From NCBI GenBank assembly GCA_038323475.1, contig JBBQHA010000105.1, positions 1 through 11,390 of the forward strand: 11,390 nucleotides of DNA, written 5' to 3'. The notes beneath the pieces were generated by a model. That model had not been told where the DNA came from, did no database searches, and saw only the letters and a list, made by a program, of their open reading frames with translations. How positions within the stretch are numbered: position 1 is the stretch's first letter; each line of letters opens with the position of its first letter. Positions 6,241 through 11,390 of this stretch are shown here, piece after piece. The DNA is from SZAS-103 sp038323475. GTDB lineage: Bacteria; Pseudomonadota; Gammaproteobacteria; Xanthomonadales; Xanthomonadaceae. Both the position numbers and the translations under genes were made by a program.

Positions 6241-7524
6241 TCAGGGCACGGCCGTTTCATGATGGAGGTTCCACGCCTGGCGCGCGCCATCGGCCAATTG
6301 CACGCTGACCAAGTGCAGTTCGCGCTGCGTCGTGCCATCGACCACGCTTTCCTGCACGCCGCTGACGATGATGTGTCCCGGCAGCAGCCAGTAGCGCATC
6401 GGGGTGGCGATGCTGTTTTCGCTGACGGGAAGTTCCGTGGTCCAGATCGCGTGCAGATCGGCGCCGAGGCGGGTGAGCGCCAGGCGCCCGGCATTGTCGA
6501 TGCGCGTGCTGTGCCACACCACCACTCCGGCGGGTGCGTCGAGGATCAATGCCTTGCCGGTCGCCGGATCCTTCAGGAAGCGACCCCGGATGTAGGTCGG
6601 TGCATTCGCGACCGGCGCAAGGTCGGCGAGGCGCTGGAACTTGTCGTCGAAACGCTGCGCATCGATGACGCGACCGCGCCAGAATCCGCGGCGCACCAGC
6701 GAACCCTCGTCGATCACGCTGTACGGATAGCGGTACTTGTCACCGAAGCTGTCGTTGAGGACATCGGCGGCTTCCTTCTCGGAGTACAGGCCGAGCCATT
6801 GCCCGCCCAACAAGACCTGACGCGCCAGCACCTCGCCCATCGGCAACGAGGGCACGACGCGTTCGCGGCCATTCGCCATGCGGTCCGGTTCGGGCTGCGC
6901 TGCAGGAGTTGGTGCATACGGTGTCGCCAGCAGACCGGGCCCGCGAATGACAAGGCGGCGTGCGTCGGCGCTCGTCAGCACCAGCCCCTGGTCGAAGCCG
7001 TACAGTTTGGCTTCGCGCGGCAGCAAACCTTTCAAGGTCGGGTTGCGCTGCTCGAGCGCGGCAGCGTCGGCAAGCACGCTGCCATCGGCGGCGTTCAGCG
7101 CCATCGGGCTGTTGTCGATCAGCAGCCATACGACGCTGCCGTCCTGGCCGAGCAACTGCCCCTCGGCCGCGGAGCCGATCACGCGCGAGGGTTCGAAGCC
7201 TTTCGGATCCGGGTCGCCGATTGTCACCAGATGACGGGTCCACAGCGGTCGCGTGGTGATCGGGTCGTAAGCCTTCAGGTCGAAATGGAAATAGGTGTCG
7301 TCGCGGGTGGTGCCGGTCTGCCGCGATCCGCCGCCGACGCTGACGGTGTGGACTTCCTCCTGTTTGGACAGGACCCACACGCGCGACGCGCTGCCGTCCT
7401 TGACCATCGCGATCGGGCCCTGGATCTCGGGCGGCTCAAGATGGCTGCTGGTGCATCCCGCGATCGCCAGCAGCAGCCATGCGGTGGACCCGGCCAACAG
7501 CAACCTCAGCGTGTTCGATCCCAT
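6241..7524 (-). CDS. Lipoprotein of unknown function (possibly PA2928 family)
   Basis: The protein has 427 residues. The N-terminus is a lipoprotein signal with the lipobox IAGC (Cys24) followed by Thr-Ser-Ser, which suits outer-membrane sorting. The mature part contains segments like those of beta-propeller or WD-like lipoproteins: RVWVLSKQEEVHTVSVGG, FHFDLKAYDPITTRPLWTRH, VVWLLIDNSPMALNAADGSV. They read as 'wording of current value / total by category' strands seen in the PA2928 family. That family name is my best recollection; no function is known. The middle (FWRGRVIDAQRFDDKFQRLAD) is likely helical. The ATG at 7524 has AGGGG about 10 nt upstream. A TAAATT on the minus strand (7558-7563) is a possible -10 box. 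It precedes the trmY-like gene by 88 bp on the same strand, without obvious functional relation. Confidence 0.75.
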   Translation of the reverse strand: MGSNTLRLLLAGSTAWLLLAIAGCTSSHLEPPEIQGPIAMVKDGSASRVWVLSKQEEVHTVSVGGGSRQTGTTRDDTYFHFDLKAYDPITTRPLWTRHLVTIGDPDPKGFEPSRVIGSAAEGQLLGQDGSVVWLLIDNSPMALNAADGSVLADAAALEQRNPTLKGLLPREAKLYGFDQGLVLTSADARRLVIRGPGLLATPYAPTPAAQPEPDRMANGRERVVPSLPMGEVLARQVLLGGQWLGLYSEKEAADVLNDSFGDKYRYPYSVIDEGSLVRRGFWRGRVIDAQRFDDKFQRLADLAPVANAPTYIRGRFLKDPATGKALILDAPAGVVVWHSTRIDNAGRLALTRLGADLHAIWTTELPVSENSIATPMRYWLLPGHIIVSGVQESVVDGTTQRELHLVSVQLADGARQAWNLHHETAVP

Positions 7525-7816
7525 GGCAACATGCCCCTGCTCGAGAACTCCACCCGCAATTTACGCTGAAATCCTTTTCCGGAAGCTCCGGGAGCGTTCT
7601 GTGGCCCGGCCGCCCCCGTGTAGGCAGCCTTCGGCACTATGGCGGGACTGCGCTGCCGAAAGGCGAAGCGCCTGCAGTAGCACGCACGGAGCCAAATCAG
7701 CCCGCGCACGCGGGGGCAGCGTGCGTGTCGCGTCCTCCGCGTCGCGTGGAACGACTTTCGTCGTCACGATGAGCCGGCGCAGGGCGCGGGAACCGCAGTG
7801 AATGGTCATTCCGGCA
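7525..7816. other. 292-bp gap between two minus-strand genes
   Basis: I see no convincing gene. The stretch holds the upstream region of the lipoprotein gene and the downstream end of the VOC-fold gene. A short imperfect stem with a GAAA loop (about 7647-7678) and small palindromes such as CCGGA-AGC-TCCGG are present but lack a T-run. Open frames on both strands are Arg- and Ser-rich shadows. Confidence 0.45.
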
Positions 7817-8296
7817 TCAGCCCCGGCGGGCGGCCTCGATCGCAGCGACATCGATCCTGGTCATCGTCATCATGGCTTCGAACGCGCGCTTGGCCGCAGC
7901 GGGATCGGGGTCGGTGATGGCGGCGATCAGGCCGCGTGGCGTGATCTGCCATGACAGCCCCCATTTGTCCTTGCACCAACCGCATGCGCTTTCTTGGCCG
8001 CCGTTCCCGACGATCGCATTCCAAAGGCGGTCGGTTTCGGACTGATCGTCGGTCGCGACCTGGAACGAGAACGCTTCGTTGTGCTTGAACGCAGGCCCGC
8101 CGTTCAGGCCAAGACAAGGGATGCCCATGACCGAGAATTCGATGGTCAGGACATCGCCCTGCTTGCCGGAGGGATAGTCGCCGGGTGCGCGATGGACAGC
8201 GCCGACTGCGCTATCCGGGAAGGTGTCGGCGTAGAACGTCGCGGCCTCCAATGCGGTGCCGTCGTACCAGAGACAAATCGTATTCTTGCTGACCAT
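7817..8296 (-). CDS. VOC-superfamily PhnB-like protein
   Basis: The protein has 159 residues from the ATG at 8296, chosen because AAGGAG lies 8 nt upstream; an upstream in-frame ATG would add 12 residues without coding character. The sequence matches PhnB-like proteins ('3-demethylubiquinone-9 3-methyltransferase' domain, PF06983) of the glyoxalase/VOC fold. It opens with CLWYDGTALEAATFYADTFPDS, then has the TIEFSVMGIPCLGLNGGPAFKHNEAFSF core and the CGWCKDKWGLSWQITPR segment typical of the group. The annotated methyltransferase name is historical; most members have no proven reaction and may bind small hydrophobic or oxidised compounds in the cytoplasm. The gene stands alone, divergent from the receiver-GGDEF gene. 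Confidence 0.88.
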   Translation of the reverse strand: MVSKNTICLWYDGTALEAATFYADTFPDSAVGAVHRAPGDYPSGKQGDVLTIEFSVMGIPCLGLNGGPAFKHNEAFSFQVATDDQSETDRLWNAIVGNGGQESACGWCKDKWGLSWQITPRGLIAAITDPDPAAAKRAFEAMMTMTRIDVAAIEAARRG

Positions 8297-8483
8297 GATG
8301 ATTCTCCTTGATCCAGGGCAGGGTGCATCCAAGTCAACGGATAGTGGGGATGGACGCGTTCAAACGAGGTTAACTGCGCGGATCCGTTTTGCAACATGAA
8401 CCAGCCCTCTGCGCCAGGTGACGCGCCGATTCCGGCTTTGCTGTCCCTCCTGTACGCTCGGGGAAACTTCCTGGGCAACACGC
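8297..8483. other. Divergent intergenic region, VOC gene and receiver-GGDEF gene
   Basis: This 187-bp stretch separates two divergent starts and must carry both promoters. TTGACT on the minus strand (8334-8339) could be a -35 for the VOC gene, but the matching -10 is poor. No clear site is visible for the plus gene, and its ribosome binding site is weak. Confidence 0.35.
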
Positions 8484-9404
8484 ATGACCTCAAATCGCAT
8501 CCTGGTAATCGACGAGAACGATGTCCTCAGCAAGGCCGTGGCCCGCGCGATCGAATGGATCGATGCGACGGAAGAGATCCTTTGGTTGCGTCCCGCCGAG
8601 GATGTCCTTGCTGCGGCAAAGGCGGAACGGTTCGCAACGATCCTGCTGGGGGCATCGAGCGAGTCCCTCAAGCTGCTTGGTCCGCTGGCTTCCGGGGCGA
8701 TGGGCGAACCGCCGGTGTTCCTGGTCGCCGATCAGGTCAGCGAGGGCATGACTGCAAATGCGCTCGAGCAAGGCGCGGTGGATTGCATGCCGCGCTCGCG
8801 CTTCATGGTCGGCGGGCTGCCGAAGGTCGTCGTCATGGCGCTCGAGCAGGCCAGGCTGCAGCACGCGGTCGAAGCGGCGGCCGGCGAAACGCTGCAGGTC
8901 GATGCGTCAACGCAACTCGGCAACGGCAGCCTGCTGATACGCGACCTCGCACGTGCGATCGCGGCTGCCGAACGAGGGCAGCGTCCGTTCTGCCTGCTCT
9001 TCATCGAACTCGAAAAGATCAAATCTTCGCGTGCGTCCGCGCTCGACTGGCCGCCCGAGATCGCACAGGAATTCGCACGGCGACTGCGCAAGACCGCGCG
9101 CGGCACGGACCTGTTTTTCCAGCTCGCTCCGCGTCGCTTCGCGGCCCTGCTGGATGCGATGGAAGGCACGCACTGCACCGCGTTCGCCAAGCGGACACAA
9201 GCCAGCGCACTGATGCCCTTTCGCATCGGCACGGACACGATGGAACTCGACGCCAGGATCGGAGTGACGGTTTATCCCGGCGACGGCAAGACTCCCGAGG
9301 CGCTGCTGCGTGCGGCGGAGCAGGCGCTCAAGAATGCGATGCACAGCCATGATGGAATCGCGACCCCGGCGACCGTTCCGCGCATGGTCCGGCGCGGCAC
9401 CTGA
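8484..9404 (+). CDS. Degenerate receiver-GGDEF protein (both active sites lost)
   Basis: The protein has 306 residues from the ATG at 8484, where the receiver fold begins (NRILVIDEND). Residues 4-125 form a response-regulator-like domain: the acidic pair Asp10-Glu11 remains, but the phosphoacceptor position in ATILLGASS is Gly56, and the usual Lys-Pro is replaced by PRSRF (103-107). Residues about 140-288 follow the GGDEF fold. CLLFIELEKIK matches the LLFIDLDxFK strand, EFARRLRKTARGTDLFFQLAPRRFAALL matches the region around the active loop, and LDARIGVTVYPGDGKTPEALLRAAEQAL matches the C-terminal part. The GGDEF loop itself reads APRRF (215-219), so it should not make cyclic di-GMP. It could act as a protein-interaction scaffold or nucleotide sensor; the partner is unknown. 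The ribosome binding site is weak. Confidence 0.8.
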   Translation: MTSNRILVIDENDVLSKAVARAIEWIDATEEILWLRPAEDVLAAAKAERFATILLGASSESLKLLGPLASGAMGEPPVFLVADQVSEGMTANALEQGAVDCMPRSRFMVGGLPKVVVMALEQARLQHAVEAAAGETLQVDASTQLGNGSLLIRDLARAIAAAERGQRPFCLLFIELEKIKSSRASALDWPPEIAQEFARRLRKTARGTDLFFQLAPRRFAALLDAMEGTHCTAFAKRTQASALMPFRIGTDTMELDARIGVTVYPGDGKTPEALLRAAEQALKNAMHSHDGIATPATVPRMVRRGT

Positions 9405-9522
9405 TCTAATGGCTGAAAAGCGGGGTTAGGTTCATTTTGCGCGATGAGAAATGGTCCGTAGCCACCGCTTCCATGACACCGGTCTTCCAACGCCAGCACC
9501 TCATTCCTGCTCGCGAGTCTCC

Positions 9523-10230
9523 ATGCGCCTATGGTCCTATGTCGCCCTGCTGGTTCTGGTCGCGATTCCGATCGCGGGTGCATCCACGGTCGCGGAGGAA
9601 GAGTTCACGTGTCCCATCGGCGGCCAGAAATTCAAGGCGACCATCGCCATGTCCGGGTCACAGTTTGGCCAGAACTTGGACTTGCGCCCGATCGGGGCGA
9701 TCATCTCGCCCTGGCCCGTCCCGAAGTGCCCGAAGAACGGCTTCGTGCTGTTCAAGGACGATGCTTTCAGCAGTGATGAATTGAAGGCACTCGAACCCTT
9801 CGTGATGTCGGACCGCTACCAGGCCGCACAGAAGATCGAGTCCGACTACTACTTGGTCGCGCTGCTCGAACGTCAGTTGAAGATGCCCGCCAGTGAAATC
9901 GCCTACTCGCTGCTGCGCGCGACCTGGGAAGTGACGGCCGATGACCGCTACCCACGCTACGCGCAGGAGGCGCTGGACGCGTTCGATGGACTTCTGGCCG
10001 ATGCTTCCTCCAGGGTCGACCGGAAGATGCGGCAGAACTATGCCGCGGTATCCGGCGAGCTCGAACGTCGCCTCGGAAAGTTCGGCAAGGCGAAGGCGAG
10101 GTTCCTCGCGCTGCTGGCGGAAGATGGCGTGAAAGGCAACGTCATGGAAACGATTGCCAGGGAGGAACTCGCCCTGATCGCAGCCGGGGACACGGCGACG
10201 CACGCGATCGACGATGGAAAAAAGAAGTGA
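9523..10230 (+). CDS. Secreted protein with a DUF2225-like Cys motif and helical tail
   Basis: The protein has 235 residues from the ATG at 9523, chosen because a clean signal peptide follows (RLWSYVALLVLVAIPIAGA, residues 2-20); the upstream extension of the frame is not coding-like. The mature N-terminus has EEFTCPIGGQKFKA (Cys30) and WPVPKCPKNGFVLF (Cys69). These two blocks mirror the CPxCGxxF and CPxCGY blocks of DUF2225 proteins, but the second Cys of each pair is missing (Gly-Gly, Asn-Gly), so a zinc site is unlikely as in the parent family. Residues about 85-235 are helical, with repeated Tyr/Ala/Leu spacing (QEALDAFDGLLADAS, LERRLGKFGKAKARFLALLAEDG) like TPR-type hairpins. It ends in Lys-rich DDGKKK. 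It is probably periplasmic; the function is unknown. No strong ribosome site is visible. Confidence 0.72.
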   Translation: MRLWSYVALLVLVAIPIAGASTVAEEEFTCPIGGQKFKATIAMSGSQFGQNLDLRPIGAIISPWPVPKCPKNGFVLFKDDAFSSDELKALEPFVMSDRYQAAQKIESDYYLVALLERQLKMPASEIAYSLLRATWEVTADDRYPRYAQEALDAFDGLLADASSRVDRKMRQNYAAVSGELERRLGKFGKAKARFLALLAEDGVKGNVMETIAREELALIAAGDTATHAIDDGKKK

Positions 10231-10393
10231 GGAGCTTTTGATCCAGAGCAGATGATCGTTCGAAACCGAAGTTCGCCCTTGCCCCTCGCTCCGGGGCAAC
10301 GCCTTCCGGCGAAGCGCTCGACCCTGCGTCCCCTGTCTTCGCTTAAGGTGACGCCATTGGACTTTGACACCATTCCTGCATTTCACGAATTCG

Positions 10394-10774
10394 ATGCCCA
10401 CTCCCAAGCCGCCCATAGACCACGCCAAGCTCGACCGAATCGTCGCAGAGGCCAGGCGCGACGCCGAGCGGCGCAGCCAGGGTTATCGCGAACGGGCTTT
10501 GAAGATGTATCCATGGATCTGCGGCCGCTGCGCGCGCGAGTTCACCCGCGACAACCTGCAAGAGTTGACCGTGCATCATCGGAACCACGATCACGAATGC
10601 AATCCATCCGACGGCAGCAACTGGGAACTGCTGTGCGTCTATTGCCACGACAACGAGCATTCGCGTCATATCGATCACACCTGCGGCAGTGCCTTGGACG
10701 CGGAAAGCAAGACGCCAGCGGCGACCAGCAATCCCTTCGCGGCCCTGAAGGCGTTGCTGAAGCGCGAACCCTGA
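10394..10774 (+). CDS. yajD: YajD-like HNH endonuclease-fold protein
   Basis: The protein has 126 residues and is close in length and sequence to E. coli YajD. GYRERALKMYPWICGRCAREF (30-50) holds the first zinc Cys pair (Cys43, Cys46). ELTVHHRNHDH (57-67) has the catalytic His pair of the HNH fold. NPSDGSNWELLCVYCHDNEH (70-89) supplies Asn76, Cys81, Cys84 and the last His. The end, SNPFAALKALL, matches NPFADLKAM of YajD. YajD is annotated as a putative HNH nuclease; its cellular substrate is not established, and it is not known as a defence protein. The ATG at 10394 is where the family N-terminus fits; the frame opens at TTG 10364 but gains nothing. No clear ribosome site is seen. Its TGA overlaps an ATG (TGATG, 10772-10776). 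Confidence 0.88.
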   Translation: MPTPKPPIDHAKLDRIVAEARRDAERRSQGYRERALKMYPWICGRCAREFTRDNLQELTVHHRNHDHECNPSDGSNWELLCVYCHDNEHSRHIDHTCGSALDAESKTPAATSNPFAALKALLKREP

Positions 10775-10875
10775 TGTCGAGACGTACTGGAGTGGTGCCG
10801 TCCGCCAGGTTCGGTTTGCTGGGCGCCAGGATCGGGCGAAATCCCAAGCCGGATGCCCGTGAAAAGGAGTTCGCC

Positions 10876-11229
10876 ATGTCGATGAGCACCAGGACGCCGC
10901 ACGAACGCGTGCACGCCGCGCTGACGCAGCCAGGGAGTGCGGCACTATCCAGGAACACTGACGAACAACTCACGGCGCGATGGCTTCTGTTCGACGGCGA
11001 GTTGAACCATCGCGATGAACCACGGTTTGCACGGCAAAAAAACGTGGCCCCCCTATGTCGTCGTCGCCATTTTTCCTGTAGGAGACTGCCCATGGCGTAC
11101 CCCGTTCGACCCGTCTTCGCCGTGCTGGTCCTTTCGCTCTGGGCAGCCAGCGTAGCGCGTGCCTCGGACGCCGAGGAGACCTTTCTGGAGAAGGTCCTGC
11201 CTGGAAGCTATGAGCATTTCCAAACCTGA
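10876..11229 (+). CDS. Small uncharacterised ORF with strong ribosome site; may be two nested genes
   Basis: The ATG at 10876 is preceded by AAAAGGAG with ideal spacing. The first 45 or so codons (STRTPHERVHAALTQPGSA... to LLFDGELNHRDE) have good third-position GC, then the reading turns Arg/Cys-rich after an A7 run (11036-11042) and a C6 run (11048-11053). The same frame, without a stop, continues into a second ATG at 11092 with its own ribosome site and signal peptide. I think the real product is either a short protein whose frame was shifted at the homopolymers, or only the 11092 gene. I do not recognise a family. An alternative in-frame ATG at 10774 overlaps the yajD stop. Confidence 0.3.
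   Translation: MSMSTRTPHERVHAALTQPGSAALSRNTDEQLTARWLLFDGELNHRDEPRFARQKNVAPLCRRRHFSCRRLPMAYPVRPVFAVLVLSLWAASVARASDAEETFLEKVLPGSYEHFQT
11092..11229 (+). CDS. Small secreted peptide or 5' remnant of an exported protein gene
   Basis: The ATG at 11092 has TAGGAGA about 9 nt upstream. The 45-residue product starts with a clear Sec signal peptide (RPVFAVLVLSLWAASVARA, residues 6-24), leaving a mature chain of 21 residues (SDAEETFLEKVLPGSY followed by EHFQT). Such a short mature part suggests truncation. The C-terminal end of a transposase lies on the other strand only 14 bp beyond the stop, so insertion of that element may have cut the gene. A genuine small secreted peptide is the alternative. No family was recognised. 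Confidence 0.5.
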   Translation: MAYPVRPVFAVLVLSLWAASVARASDAEETFLEKVLPGSYEHFQT

Positions 11230-11242
11230 TTAGCGTCGATCC

Positions 11243-11390
11243 TCAGTCACGATAGTTGCTCGCATGACGCAGAAGTGTTTCCGGGCATGGCTTGCAGAGA
11301 ACCATGGCGCGCAGCAATCGTGGCACGAATTCGGGTAGCTGGAAACGGCGGTTGAATCGGTAGGCGGCTTCGCCCAGATAGCGGCGCGCG
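11243..11390 (-). mobile_element. C-terminal end of an IS1595-family (ISXO2-like) transposase, cut by the window edge
   Basis: On the minus strand, 48 codons run from the window edge to TGA at 11243-11245. The end reads ARRYLGEAAYRFNRRF, then LPEFVPRLLRAMVLCKPCPE and LLRHASNYRD. YLxExxYRFNRR followed by a short Leu-rich helix and a Pro-x-Pro turn is the C-terminus of ISXO2-type DDE transposases of the IS1595 family. The segment is open throughout, so it may belong to an intact element extending beyond the window. The element's end should lie a few tens of bases past the stop, near or inside the 11092 ORF, but I cannot place its inverted repeat with confidence. Confidence 0.72.

Noticed and set aside
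6153..6494. N-terminal extension of the trmY-like frame
   Set aside because: It overlaps the lipoprotein gene and is Arg/Ser/Cys-rich; homologues start at the MRTFVL sequence.
7647..7678. Imperfect stem with GAAA tetraloop, as a small RNA or terminator
   Set aside because: It has bulges on one side, no T-run and no promoter-like sequence nearby; such stems are common by chance in GC-rich DNA.
10279..10304. GCCCC...GGGGC hairpin downstream of the 9523 gene as a terminator
   Set aside because: The stem is short and followed by AACGCC, not a T-run.
10364..10392. Perfect TTGACA (10364-10369) as a -35 box for yajD
   Set aside because: At 16-18 bp spacing the -10 would be GAATTC or similar, with almost no match to TATAAT, and it would start transcription at or past the ATG.
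10394..10774. HNH protein as part of a defence or toxin system
   Set aside because: It matches housekeeping YajD along its whole length, and the neighbours show no immunity, restriction or phage genes.

Overview
The window is high-GC DNA from the main chromosome of a gammaproteobacterium. It is most likely in the Xanthomonadales (Lysobacterales), perhaps Rhodanobacteraceae. That placement is an inference from the GC-rich third codon positions, the exported peptidases, a YajD protein close to the gammaproteobacterial one, a bacterial TrmY-like protein, an ISXO2/IS1595-type transposase end and a dispersed GTCATCC...GGATGAC repeat. I see no CRISPR array, tRNA, rRNA, phage module or toxin-antitoxin pair. 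Most of it reads as ordinary chromosome with several unusual single genes.

Layout. 1-1007 (+): the end of a membrane-protein reading frame with an in-frame TAG, then a small DUF6197-like exported or lipid-anchored protein whose frame overruns a strong hairpin. 980-1636 (-): a secreted trypsin-fold protein that keeps His and Asp but has no recognisable catalytic Ser. A regulatory-looking gap with two tandem palindromes follows. 2009-2683 (-): an archaemetzincin metalloprotease carrying a Tat signal. 2901-4919 (+): a secreted M13 (neprilysin/PepO-type) peptidase with HDISH in place of HExxH. Three peptidase-fold proteins therefore sit side by side, all with export signals.

5036-5407 (+) is a DoxX-like membrane protein, convergent with 5559-6152 (-), a TrmY-like pseudouridine methyltransferase; a REP-like repeat lies between them. 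Upstream of trmY on the same strand is a lipoprotein (6241-7524). 7817-8296 (-) is a PhnB/VOC-fold protein. It is divergent from 8484-9404 (+), a receiver-GGDEF protein degenerate in both domains. Next on + are a secreted protein with a DUF2225-like cysteine motif (9523-10230) and the HNH protein YajD (10394-10774). The window closes with small ORFs, a signal-peptide ORF that may be truncated, and the C-terminal end of an IS1595-family transposase on the minus strand.

The genes do not form one obvious pathway. The clearest shared theme is the exported peptidase group at 980-4919. The most notable single items are the Tat-exported archaemetzincin, the archaeal-type TrmY homologue, the M13 Glu-to-Asp change and the doubly degenerate signalling protein.
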